64,000 nucleotides of DNA from DATFDN01 sp963762525 (GCA_963762525.1 CAVXKT010000011.1:62001-126000); one strand, 5' to 3'. Shown: positions 18,724 to 27,317, numbered from the stretch's first letter. Made by a program: numbers and translations. The notes: generated by a model from the letters alone, not told the origin.

Positions 18724-19945
18724 TTATCGAAGCTTGCAAGTGGTCTCGGGCCGGTCGACGCCGAGCGTGTCGAGTTCCGTCACCTGATGGAGAAAACCCG
18801 GCTGCGGAGAGATCGACACGATCGTCCTGCCGTCCGACAGCAGGATCGGCTGGCGCAGTTGCAGATCCCAGTCGCGCAGCGTCAAGGCGCTGTCCCTTGT
18901 AGGCGGCGACGCCGAATGTCAGGGCCCTTCATGTAGGCGAGCAGCGCCGGGAAATCGACTGCCGCCGGCGCGGCTGGCCGCCTCGCCCGACCATGCGCAC
19001 CGCCATCCAGGCCTGCATGTCGAGCGGCGTCATTGCGCGATGGAACCGGCGGGCGAAGCGGCTCTGCAATTGCGTCGCCGCCCCAGGATTCGCTGCTCGG
19101 GGCCCAGCTCACCGGCTCCAATCCGGCCGAGCCCGCGACCGGGCGCGGATCCCAGGTGCGATAGGGCAGATAGCCCGCGAACACCTCGTTCTCGTCGGCG
19201 GCGATCAGCACGTCGTAATCGGGAGCGCCTTGCGTCAGCACCGGGACGCGCTGCTGCATCTGCACCACGCCGCTGTCGGTCTCGCGCGATCCGCCGGTGT
19301 CTTTGCTGACCCGCTCCTGCACGATGCGCGCGCCGAACCGCTTGGCCGCGCGTCGATAGGCGTCGGCCAGCAGCTTGTCCTCGGGATGCGAGCCGACGAG
19401 CAGGAGCCAGCGGGTCCATTTCTTCCACACCAGGTATTGCGCCAGCGCGTCGGCCAGCATGTCGCGCGAGGGGGCGACGTTGATCAGGTTGGCGCGACAG
19501 TCGGCTCCGCGCAGCGACAAATCGGGAGCGGCGACGTTGAGGATGCACGCGCCCGAGGCGCGCGCCGCATCGGCAAGCTTGAGCACGTCGGCGGCCGGCA
19601 GATCGGTCAGCACGAAGCCCGCGCTCCGGGCCGTGACGCTCGCGAGTGCGGCGCCGAGGTCGGCATCCGCACCGACCGGGGCATCGATCAGCGCGAACTT
19701 CTGCCCGAGAAAGCCCCGGTCGTGTTGTCGTCGTCGATCCCGAGCCGAGCGCCGGCGAGCCCGTCATCTTGGGCCGGCTTATCGAGCGAGCGAGATCGTC
19801 GGCCGCCGTTCGGTGGAGCGGATGTAGCCGATGCGGATGACGGTCGGGTCGGCTTGGGCGCGGCTCGGCGGCCGCATGCGGCGCCGAGAACGGCGATCAG
19901 CGCACGTCGCGCGAGGCGGGGCGCGGCTGGTTCTTGACCTTGCAT
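18724..19945 (-). CDS. ABC-type substrate-binding protein of the PQQ alcohol-dehydrogenase system (many frameshifts)
   Basis: About 405 residues, branched-chain-amino-acid-receptor-like fold. Pieces in order: leader 'ARRALIAVLGAA', 'DPTVIRIGYIRST', 'QDDGLAGARLGIDDDNTTG', 'VLTDLPAADVLKLADAARA', 'YLVWKKWTRWLLLVGSHPED', 'DYDVLIAADENEVFAGYLPY', 'FARRFHRAMTPLDMQAWMAV', 'VDFPALLAYMKGPD', and the tail 'ALTLRDWDLQLRQPILLSDG' ending 'ETTCKLR'. They lie in alternating frames with about eight breaks, yet no residue-level decay is visible. First gene of the leftward operon with propeller, ATPase, permease and secreted protein. The ligand is unknown. Confidence 0.85.
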
Positions 19946-19995
19946 CGACGGAGCATGAAGAAGGCGCGCCGGGCCATCAAGGGGCGATCTCGAGG

Positions 19996-20497
19996 ATGAA
20001 AGCTTTGCAAGCCATTGCCCTGGTCGCGATGACGCTGATCCTCGTCGCGTCCGCCCGGGCCGAGGCGCCGAAGGCGGCGGTGTTTCCGTTCGAGCTGGAC
20101 GACACCAGCCTGCAAGGCTCGATGCAGGGACCTCAAAAAGCCGATCAGATCAGGCTTGCGCATCTGACGGCGCAGCTCACCGACGCCCTGGCGCGCTCCG
20201 GCCAATATCAGCCGGTCGCCGCCATCCCGCCGTCAGACAACACGCTGCGCACCTGCGACGGATGCGAGGTGGCGATCGCGCGCAAGCTGGGCGCCCGGGT
20301 CTCGGTGATCGGGTGGGTGCAGAAGGTCTCGGACCTGATCCTCAACATCAATGTCGTGATCCGCGATGTGGCGACCGGCAAGCGGGTGCGGGCGGGCAGC
20401 GTGGACATCAGGGGCGATACCGACGAATCGTGGTCGCGCGGGGTCGCCTATCTCATGCGCTATCGCATTCTGGCAATCGCCGGAGTCGGCGCAATGA
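19996..20497 (+). CDS. DUF3280/DUF2380-type secreted protein
   Basis: About 166 residues with a signal peptide ('LVAMTLILVASARA'). The body 'KAAVFPFELDDTSLQG', 'RLAHLTAQLTDALARSGQYQ' and 'KVSDLILNINVVIRDVATG' matches the small family found with PQQ alcohol oxidation genes; the fold looks like a nucleotide-free TolB/CsgG-like alpha/beta domain. It stands divergent to the binding-protein gene, 50 bases apart. In the sequence as given the frame runs on into MfnB. One extra base near 20470 would instead give a TGA that overlaps the MfnB ATG, which I think is the true end. Confidence 0.75.
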
Positions 20498-21185
20498 CGC
20501 TGATGCTGGCCAGCGTGACCGGACCCGAAGAGGCCGAAGTGGCGCTGGCCGGCGATGCCGACATCATCGACCTCAAGGACCCGTCGCGCGGCGCGCTCGG
20601 CGCGGTCTCGCCGCAAACGGTGCGGCAGGCCGTGAAGGCGATCGGCGGACGACGGGCGGTGAGCGCCGTCACCGGTGATCTGCCGATGCAGCCGGATTGC
20701 GTTCGCGCAGCGGTCGCGGCGATGGCCGAGACGGGCGTCGATTACGTCAAGATCGGGCTCTTCGACGGCGGCGACGTCGCCGGCTGCATCGGCGCGCTCG
20801 CTTCGCTCGCCACGCAGGCGCGGCTGATCGGGGTGTTGTTCGCCGATGCGTCGCCCGATCTCGCGCTTCTGGAACGGCTGGCCGCAGGCACAATTCGCCG
20901 GTGCCATGCTCGACACATCGAATAAGGCGGCGGGGCGGCTGCTCACGCATATGGACCTGCCCCGGCTCCGCCACTTCGTCGAGTTCCTGCCGCGCGCTCG
21001 GGTTGACGGCGGGGCTCGCCGGGTCGCTCGAGGAACCCGATATTCCGCGCCTGCTCGTCCTCGCGCCCGACCTGTTGGGATTTCGCGGCGCCCTGTGCGG
21101 GCCCGGCGGGCGCGGTGCGGCGCTCGACCTCGGGCGCGTGCGAGCGGTGCGCGCGCTGATCCCGCCGCACGCCGAGGCGGCGGCG
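20494..21185 (+). CDS. mfnB: (5-formylfuran-3-yl)methyl phosphate synthase, MfnB family (frameshifts)
   Basis: About 230 residues, TIM-barrel enzyme that condenses two glyceraldehyde-3-phosphates into the furan precursor of methanofuran. 'MTLMLASVTGPEEAEVALAG', then 'DIIDLKDPSRGALGAV' with the Schiff-base Lys, and 'DYVKIGLFDGG' with the second conserved Lys. Then 'QFAGAMLDTSNKAAGRLLTH' and 'DIPRLLVLAPDLLGFRGALC'. The frame shifts near 20886 and 20990, each by one extra base. No stop separates it from the FolB-like gene, so it is either fused to it or the stop is lost. Opens the C1-carrier cofactor gene set. Confidence 0.88.
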
Positions 21186-21605
21186 ATGCCCGCCTTCGAC
21201 TACAATCTGCTGGCCGCGCGCGGCTACGCGCCGATGGCCGAGGCCGAACTGACGGCCGACATCGTGTTCGTGCATGACTTCGTGCTGGCCGCCCGCATCG
21301 GCGCCTATGCGCATGAGCGGGACGCGCCGCAGGATGTGCGGTTCGATATCGAGGCGACGATTCGGCGCCCCGGCGGCGTCGCCGAAGGCATGCGCGACGT
21401 GTTCTCCTATGACCTCATTACCGACGGCGTCCGGATGCTCGTCGAGGCCGGACATGTCGCGCTGGTGGAGACGCTCGCCGAGCGGATCGCCGCCATGCTG
21501 CTCGCGCATCCGCGCGTCGTGCGGGTGCGGGTGCGGGTGCAGAAATTGCAGACCGGATCCGGCGTGGTCGGCGTCGCCATCGAGCGCACGGCGCCGCCGT
21601 CGTGA
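21186..21605 (+). CDS. Dihydroneopterin aldolase (FolB)-like protein of the H4MPT gene set
   Basis: About 139 residues if started at ATG 21186. The 'FDYNLLAARGYAPM' lead is typical of the FolB-like proteins encoded with methylotroph pterin genes, followed by the FolB fold: 'DFVLAARIGAYAHERDAPQDV', 'FSYDLITDGVRMLVEAGHVA' and 'VETLAERIAAMLLAHPRV'. It would make 6-hydroxymethyl-dihydropterin on the way to the methanopterin-type carrier. It is in frame with MfnB upstream. The last bases overlap the kinase GTG (GTGA). Confidence 0.85.
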   Translation: MPAFDYNLLAARGYAPMAEAELTADIVFVHDFVLAARIGAYAHERDAPQDVRFDIEATIRRPGGVAEGMRDVFSYDLITDGVRMLVEAGHVALVETLAERIAAMLLAHPRVVRVRVRVQKLQTGSGVVGVAIERTAPPS

Positions 21606-22158
21606 GCCGGACGCTCACGGTGGCGAAACTCGGCGGCAGCCACGCCCGCTCGCCGCATCTGCGGGCGTGGTTGCGCGCGATCGGGCGCGCGGCCGGCGCG
21701 ATCGTCGTGCGTTCCCGGCGGCGGATGTTTCGCCGACGCGGTGCGGGATGCCCAGCGCCCGATGGGGTTCGACGACGCGGCGGCGCACGATATGGCGCTG
21801 CTCGCAATGACCCAGTACCGGGCGCGCGCTGGCGTGCCTGGGCGGCTTCGCGCTGGCCGATCGGCTCGACGTGATCGAGGAGGCGTTGCGCGCGGGGCAG
21901 GTTCCGGTGTGGTCGCCGTGGCCGATGCTGCGCAATCATGGGGACCTGGAAGCCTCCTGGGATGTCACCTCCGACAGTCTCGCCCTCTGGCTGGCGCAAA
22001 CGCTGCGGGCGGCGCGCGTCGTGCTGATCAAGTCGCGCCCCCCCGAACCGGGTGCGACCGACCTCGTGGACCGGGCGTTTCCCCGCTTCCGCGCCGCGTT
22101 CGCCGGCATCGTGGAGATCGCCGGCCCCGACGATCTGCACCTTGTCGTCCACGGTTGA
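21602..22158 (+). CDS. Amino-acid-kinase-fold protein (MfnE-like), frameshifted
   Basis: About 185 residues. 'LTVAKLGGSHARSPHLRAWL', then 'PGGGCFADAVRDAQRPMGFD' and 'AAHDMALLAMTQY', then 'LGGFALADRLDVIEEALRAG', 'WSPWPMLRNH', 'WDVTSDSLALWLAQTL', 'VVLIKSRPPEPG'. These are landmarks of the amino acid kinase fold proteins found with methanofuran genes, which phosphorylate the furan alcohol phosphate. GTG start at 21602 overlapping the FolB-like stop. Two one-base frameshifts, near 21711 and 21823. Confidence 0.8.
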
Positions 22159-22159
22159 G

Positions 22160-22709
22160 ATGGCGATGGCGGCCCCGCGTTGGGCCTGGGCGCTCACCGG
22201 CTCGGGTCATGATTTCACCGAGTCGCTTGACCGTCATCCGCACGCTCGGCCGGGTCGATCTGTTCGTCAGCCGCGCGGCGGCGGAGGTGGTGCGGATGTA
22301 CAGGACCCGCCTCGATTTGCCGAGGCATGCGCGCGTCTATCGCGATACCGCGGCGAGCGCGCCGCCGGTGGCGGCGTTCTATCACGGTGCTTATCACACC
22401 CTGGTGGTGGCGCCCGCGACCTCGAACACGGTGGCGAAGCTGGTCTGCGGCATCTCCGATACGCTGGTCACCAATGTTTTCGCGCAAGCCGGCAAGTGCC
22501 GCGTGGCGGCGATCGTGTTCGCCTGCGACAGCGCGCCCGAAATGGAGACGCCGGCGCCCGAGGGCATGGTGAAGGTGTTCCCGCGCCGGATCGATCTCGA
22601 GAACACCCGCCGGCTGGGGGAGTTCGAAGACACGCGGGTGGTGCTCACACTTGCCGAGCTTCGCGACGCGGTGGCGGAGAGGCGGCGCGCGCTGGCGTTG
22701 CATGACTGA
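22160..22709 (+). CDS. Flavoprotein (DmrB/AfpA-like), frameshifted
   Basis: About 183 residues. 'WAWALTGSGHDFTESL' is the flavin-phosphate loop at the N-terminus; 'DLFVSRAAAEVVRMY', 'YHTLVVAPATSNTVAKLVCG', 'DTLVTNVFAQAGKCRVAAIV' are typical of the HFCD/flavoprotein fold. Related proteins reduce dihydromethanopterin, which would fit this cluster, but that activity is inferred. One extra base near 22228 breaks the frame after the first 24 codons. The stop overlaps the next start by 8 bases. Confidence 0.8.
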
Positions 22710-24049
22710 GCGGTTCGTCTTCCTCACCGGGCATCTGGCGAAGCAGCGGCTCCGGCGACTGCTGGAGGACATGGGCGAAACCGGCTTCGACTGGGAGGTG
22801 ATCGACATCGGCGTGCAGGTGGCCGCGCTGATGACCGAGAAGATCATCCTGCGCCGGCTGCCCCGGCCGCTGCCGGCGAGCCGGGTGATCGTGCCGGGAC
22901 GGGCCGGCGTGGACGCGGCGCGGCTGTCGGCGGCATTCGGCGTGACCTTCACGCGCGGGCCGGACGAGATCGTGGACTTGCCGCGCTTTCTCGGCCGCGG
23001 CGCCGTGCCGCCAGATTTGTCGCGCACCGACATGCGCATCTTCGCCGAGATCGTGGACGCGCCGAAACTGTCGGTCGAAGCCCTGCACGCCCGCGCTCGT
23101 GAGCTGCGCCGGGAGGGCGCCGACATCATCGACATCGGCTGCAAGCCCGGCCTCGCGTTTCCGCACCTGGAGGCGGCCGTTTCGACGCTCAAGCAGGACG
23201 GAATGCTGGTGAGCGTGGATTCGGGCGACACCGGCGAGCTGCGTCGCGGCGCCCTCGCGGGCGCGGATTTCCTGCTGAGCCTCACCGAAGCGAGCCTCGA
23301 GGTGGCGGACGGAACCGGGGCGACGGCGGTCCTGGTGCCCGCCCTGGAGGGCGGGGTGGAGTCGCTGATCCGCGGGGCGGAAGCGGCACGGGCGCGCGGG
23401 TTGGCGGTGCTTCTCGAATTCGATCCTCGATCCCATCCATTTCGGCTTCACCGCGTCGCTGCAACGCTACGCGGAGTTGCGCGGGCGGCTGCCCGACGCC
23501 GAGATCCTGATGGGAACCGGCAATCTGACCGAGCTGACCGATGCCGACTCCTCCGGCGTCACCGCGATGCTGATGGGCATCTGTTCCGAACTCGGCATCC
23601 GCAACGTGCTGGTGGTGCAGGTCAGCCCGCACACGCGCCGGACCGTGGGCGAGCACGATTTCGCGCGCCGGCTGATGTACGCCGCGCGGGCCAACGCCGA
23701 TCTGCCGCGCGGCTACGGTGACGCACTGCTGCAAGTCCATGACCGCGTCCCCATCGTGCAATCGGCGGCCGACATCGATGCCCAGGCCGGGGGCGTGCGG
23801 GACGCGAATTACCGCATCGCGGTCGCCGAGGATGGCATCCACGTCTATAACGGCCGGATGCACCGGATCGGTCGCGACGCCATGGGTTTTTTCCCGGCGC
23901 TCGATGTTGCCGCCGACGCCGCGCACGCCTTCTATCTCGGAGCCGAGTTGATGAAGGCCGAGATCGCGCTCGGGCTCGGGAAGCGCTACTGGCAGGACCG
24001 GCCGCTCGGATGGGGCTGCGCGATGCCGGGCGGCGATGATGATTCGTGA
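22702..24049 (+). CDS. Dihydropteroate-synthase-like protein of the H4MPT pathway (DUF6513 type), frameshifted
   Basis: About 449 residues. The N-terminal domain is 'RFVFLTGHLAKQRLRRLLED'. A pterin-binding TIM barrel follows: 'GADIIDIGCKPGLAFPHLEA', 'VSVDSGDTGELRRGALAGAD', 'ILMGTGNLTELTDADSSGVT'. The C-terminal part has 'GVRDANYRIAVAEDGIHVYN'. This is the family that stands in for dihydropteroate synthase in tetrahydromethanopterin makers. One extra base near 23424 separates the halves. Overlaps the flavoprotein by 8 bases and DUF447 by 14, so tightly co-translated. Confidence 0.85.
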
Positions 24050-24662
24050 GGTCATCGTCACCACGATCTCGCCGGCGGGCAAGCCGCATTTGGCGCCGAT
24101 CGGCCTGATCGAGGACGCCGGCGGCTGGATCATCGCGCCGTTCCATCCCTCGACTACGCTCGACAATTTGCGAGTGGTGCCGCAGGCGGTCGCGAACTAC
24201 ACCGACGAGGCGCGGATTTTCGCCGGCTGCCTCACCGGGCGGCGCGACTGGGCGCTGCTGGCGTCGCATCTGGTCGCGCCGCCGCGGCTCGGCGCCGCGC
24301 TCGCCCATGCCGAGATGGAGGTGGTGTCGGTCCGCGAGGATGCGCTTCGCCCGCGATTTTATTGCCGGATCATCCATCGCGAGACGCATGCGCCGTTCCG
24401 TGGCTTCAATCGGGCCGGGGCTTCGGTGATCGAGGCCTGCATTCTGGTGAGCCGGCTCAAGATGCTGCCGCGTGCCAAGGTGGAGTCCGAAATCGCCTAT
24501 CTGGGAATCGCGGTCGCAAAGACCGCCGGCGAGGACGAGCGCGAGGCCTGGGACTGGCTGATGGCGGCGATCAGGGACCACTATGCGGCGAGCAGCGCCA
24601 CCGCCGCCGCCGGCGCGCAGTCGGAAGCGCCATCGCCGACAAGCTGGCCGAACTCGGCGTAA
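24036..24662 (+). CDS. DUF447 family protein (H4MPT gene set)
   Basis: A 208-residue protein with a flavin-reductase-like split barrel: 'MIREVIVTTISPAGKPHLAP', 'GWIIAPFHPSTTLDNL', 'ARIFAGCLTGRRDW', 'GFNRAGASVIEACILVSRLK'. DUF447 genes occur in archaea and methylotrophs beside pterin-cofactor genes; a flavin or pterin ligand is likely but unproved. The last ~27 residues ('AASSATAAAGAQ...') overlap the 3' end of the convergent MfnF-like gene by 82 bases. That tail is low-complexity and may not be native. Confidence 0.82.
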   Translation: MMIREVIVTTISPAGKPHLAPIGLIEDAGGWIIAPFHPSTTLDNLRVVPQAVANYTDEARIFAGCLTGRRDWALLASHLVAPPRLGAALAHAEMEVVSVREDALRPRFYCRIIHRETHAPFRGFNRAGASVIEACILVSRLKMLPRAKVESEIAYLGIAVAKTAGEDEREAWDWLMAAIRDHYAASSATAAAGAQSEAPSPTSWPNSA

Positions 24663-25580
24663 TCGCGGCCGAGCCGGGCCGCGAGTTCCGCCGCAATCCG
24701 ACGTCCGACGCCGGCGCCGATCACCTTCGCATCATCCGGCAGTTCCCCCGGCGAAAGCACCTGCAGTGCGGCATCGTGGATGGAGCGGAGCTGCGCCTCG
24801 GCGAACCAGCGAGCGAGATTGCGCCACTCGCGCTCGGTCGCGTCCGCCGCGTCGCGGCCGACCATGCGCGCGAGGCGCGCGCGCGAGGCCTCCGCCGTCT
24901 TGGGCCGGCCGTCGGCCGCCGGCATCTGATCCGCCGCCTCGTCAAGAGAGCCGAGAACGCGATGGATGTCGGCGGCGGTCGCGAAATGCTCGCAGGCAAG
25001 CGGCGTCCACGCGCCGCGCACCGGCGCGCGCGATGCGATCGCCATCAAGAAACTGCGGGTCAGTCCGGTATAGACGAGCTCACCGCAGGCGAGGCGCTCG
25101 GCGTCGGTGTAGCCGCGCGCGCACACCCGGGCGTCGGCGATCGGGATAATGTCGGTGGTGGTCGAGCCGATATCGACGAACAGCGCCGCGCGCACATGGC
25201 GCGCAAGCAGCGTCGCGCTGGCGTGCCAGTTGGCGGAGGCTATGGCGGCCGCATTCGCGCCGGCGGCATCGGCCGGGAGCAAGCCGAGCGGTCCGCCGTA
25301 GAGACGGAGCGGGGTGAGCGCGCCGGCAAGGATCGCGGTGATCGCGGCGACGCCCTCGGTGCGCGAAGTCGAAGATGTCGGCAAGCTCACCCGTCATGGT
25401 CGCGATGTGCCGGTCGGCGTGACCCAGCGCCTCGCGCAACTCCCTCACCACGACGACGAGGCGCTCGGCTCCGGGCCAGAGCGGGCACGGACGCTGGAGT
25501 GCGCGCACCACCCGCCCGTCCTCGACCCGAGCCGCCTTGAGATGCGCGCCGCCGACATCCCAGCCGATGATCGATCCCAC
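24581..25580 (-). CDS. H4MPT-linked C1-transfer pathway protein, hydantoinase/oxoprolinase-like (MfnF family), frameshifted
   Basis: About 333 residues with an actin-like ATPase fold: 'IIGWDVGGAHLKAARVEDGR' phosphate loop, 'MTGELADIF', 'FVDIGSTTTDIIPIADARV', 'VIGAGVGRRIAAELA'. MfnF in methanogens couples the aminomethylfuran and tyramine units of methanofuran, and bacterial relatives sit in methylotroph cofactor clusters, as here. GTG start at 25580. One extra base near 25365 splits the gene. It is divergent from the HisA-like gene and convergent with DUF447. Confidence 0.85.
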
Positions 25581-25595
25581 TTCCCGCTCCCGCGA

Positions 25596-25624
25596 TTGAC
25601 GCCTGTCGCCGGTCTGACAGGATA
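25596..25624 (+). promoter_or_regulatory. Candidate promoter with an inverted repeat upstream of the HisA-like gene
   Basis: TTGACG (25596-25601) and AGGATA (25619-25624) are 17 bases apart. The spacer is occupied by a perfect inverted repeat CCTGTC (25602-25607) / GACAGG (25616-25621), which overlaps the -10 box. This is the layout of a repressor site over a promoter. It sits in the 50-base divergent gap between the MfnF-like and HisA-like genes. Confidence 0.35.
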
Positions 25625-25630
25625 ACGCCG

Positions 25631-26371
25631 ATGGACATCGTTCCGGTCATCGATCTGCTCGGCAACCGGGTCGTGCGCGCGCGGCAGGGCCGACGCGAGA
25701 GTTACCGGCCGATCGAAACCCCGCTCAGCGCGACCAGCGAACCGGGCGATGTCGCGGCCGCATTGCGGCGGCTGTTCGCGTTCCGCCGCCTCTATGTCGC
25801 CGATCTCGATGCGATCGAGGGACGGGGTGCGAATACCGCCGCGATTGCGGCGCTGTCCGCAGCGTCTGCCGGCGCCGATTTGTGGGTCGATGCCGGCATT
25901 GCGTCACCGGACGGCGCGCGGGCGTTGCTCGCCGACGGTCATTCATTGGTCGTCGGCAGCGAATCGCAAACCGGCACCGAGATGCTGTCCGCATTGCACG
26001 AGCATCCGCGGGTGATCCTGTCGCTCGATTTTCGCGGCGAGAGTTTCCAGGGACCGCCGGCCTTGCTGAACGAGACCGCGCTGTGGCCGCGCCGGATAAT
26101 CCTGATGACACTGGCGCGGGTCGGCGCCAAGCAGGGTCCCGACATTGCCCGATTGACGGCAATCGCAGCGCAAGCCCCCGCCACGCAGCTCTATGCAGCG
26201 GGCGGCGTGCGCAACGCGGCCGACTTGCGGGCCCTGGCGGCCGCCGGGGCGGCCGGCGCCCTGGTCGCGACATCGCTGCATGACGGCACGCTGTCGAGGA
26301 GTGATCTCGACGCCCTCATGCAAGGTTCGCGGTCGCCGACCTCTCCCGCTCGCGGGAGAGGTCGCTCGTAG
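25631..26371 (+). CDS. HisA/HisF-related TIM-barrel protein of the methylotrophy cluster
   Basis: A 246-residue half-barrel-repeat protein: 'MDIVPVIDLLGNRVVRARQG', 'RRLYVADLDAIEGRGANTAA', 'LWVDAGIASPDGARALL', 'VILSLDFRGESFQGP', 'LYAAGGVRNAADLRALAAAG'. It resembles HisA but stands alone among C1-carrier genes, far from any his operon. Such HisA-like proteins recur in methanopterin/methanofuran clusters and probably have a different substrate. The last codons ('SPTSPARGRGRS') are encoded by a hairpin repeat, so the native C-terminus may be a little shorter. Confidence 0.82.
   Translation: MDIVPVIDLLGNRVVRARQGRRESYRPIETPLSATSEPGDVAAALRRLFAFRRLYVADLDAIEGRGANTAAIAALSAASAGADLWVDAGIASPDGARALLADGHSLVVGSESQTGTEMLSALHEHPRVILSLDFRGESFQGPPALLNETALWPRRIILMTLARVGAKQGPDIARLTAIAAQAPATQLYAAGGVRNAADLRALAAAGAAGALVATSLHDGTLSRSDLDALMQGSRSPTSPARGRGRS
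26338..26363. terminator. Perfect 11-bp hairpin between convergent HisA-like and fae genes
   Basis: GACCTCTCCCG (26338-26348), loop CTCG, CGGGAGAGGTC (26353-26363). It lies within the last codons of the HisA-like gene and 14 bases from the fae stop, so it could stop transcription from both sides. The CTCTCCCGC...GCGGGAGAG core is also common as an intergenic palindromic repeat in GC-rich proteobacteria. Confidence 0.6.
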
Positions 26372-26376
26372 GCGGA

Positions 26377-26883
26377 TCAGGCGGCCTGGAAGGGGTGCTT
26401 CTCGTCACGCCGGCGCACCATCTCGGATGCCTTCGGCTCGCCATTGACCGCGCGCGCCAGCGCCTCCTTGGTGGCGCGATAGTTGAAGTCCTGGATCTTC
26501 CGATCGTCGGCCGCATCCCAGTGAATGAACACGCCGACGCAAATGAACAGATCATCCGCCTCGTTCTCGGGGATCAGTCCCTCGGCGACGCTGTCGGCAA
26601 TCGCCTTGCCGACCGCGTGCTGCGCCGGGCCGAACATCTGCACCGCCTGCTTGGCGCCCTTGATCGTGACCTTGTTGAACAGCACGGTGTTCGGCTTGCA
26701 CGGCAGGTTCGGTGCGACCAGCGCGAGCAGGGTGGTGAAACCGTCTTTGTTGTTGGTAAGCGCGCTGCAAAACGCGTGTTCGACGGAACTGCCCCGCGGG
26801 CCGATGATGAGGTCGATATGCGCGACCTCGTTGCCATCCCCGACCAGGGATTCACCCACACAAACTTTGGTAACACTCGGCAT
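26377..26883 (-). CDS. fae: Formaldehyde-activating enzyme
   Basis: A 168-residue enzyme that condenses formaldehyde with tetrahydromethanopterin to methylene-H4MPT. It carries the family's conserved regions: 'GNEVAHIDLIIGPRGSSVEH' with the catalytic His, 'VAPNLPCKPNTVLFNKVTIK', 'QMFGPAQHAVGKAIADSVAE' and 'IFIHWDA'-like 'VFIHWDAADDRKI'. It starts behind a GGGGAGA ribosome site. It is the step that consumes XoxF-made formaldehyde and ties the two halves of the cluster together. A ~100-base gap before it could carry its own promoter. Confidence 0.96.
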   Translation of the reverse strand: MPSVTKVCVGESLVGDGNEVAHIDLIIGPRGSSVEHAFCSALTNNKDGFTTLLALVAPNLPCKPNTVLFNKVTIKGAKQAVQMFGPAQHAVGKAIADSVAEGLIPENEADDLFICVGVFIHWDAADDRKIQDFNYRATKEALARAVNGEPKASEMVRRRDEKHPFQAA

Positions 26884-26983
26884 CGTTGTCTCCCCGGTTT
26901 GTCAGAAGGTCCATCCTGGGCGCACGGGTTCTCCGTCCGCGTTGCGATACAAACCATTATCGACGGGCGGCCGCAAGGGCAGC

Positions 26984-27317
26984 TCAGACGATCCGCGCTT
27001 CGAACGGCGGCAGCAGATCGGGCGACGTCGAACTCCAGCACCCAAAGGTCGGGATCGCGTCCGACCTGGCGGGCCACGTAGGCGTCGGCGGTCGCGTCAT
27101 CGACGGCCGCGGGGCCGGTGGCGCGCATCCAGGCCGGCGCTTCGGCCGCGCGCACCTGCGACAGCACGCATAACCCCTCGCGCGCCCGCAGCACCACCAG
27201 GATGCCGCCCAAATCCGCATCGCCCCGGCGCAGCACGGCGCCGGTGCGCCCGGCCCGGTCGCCGAGCCGGAGCGCCATGGATACCCAGATTGCGGATTTA
27301 ACGCGCGGCTCGCTCAT
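26984..27317 (-). CDS. DUF1491 family protein (frameshift)
   Basis: About 110 residues. 'EPRVKSAIWVSMALRLGDRA', 'AVLRRGDADLGGILVVL' and 'VARQVGRDPDLWVLEFD' match the alphaproteobacterial DUF1491 family, whose function is unknown. The ending 'DLLPPFEARIV' is one frame over, restored by dropping a base near 27025. ATG overlaps the upstream SDR stop (ATGA). Confidence 0.8.

Noticed and set aside
16119..23430. Programmed +1 ribosomal frameshifting as an explanation for the breaks
   Set aside because: The breaks have no shared slippery sequence, stop codon or downstream structure, and occur in unrelated genes on both strands.
25631..26371. True histidine-biosynthetic hisA
   Set aside because: No his genes are nearby, and the setting among methanopterin/methanofuran genes favours a HisA-like paralogue; not settled by sequence alone.
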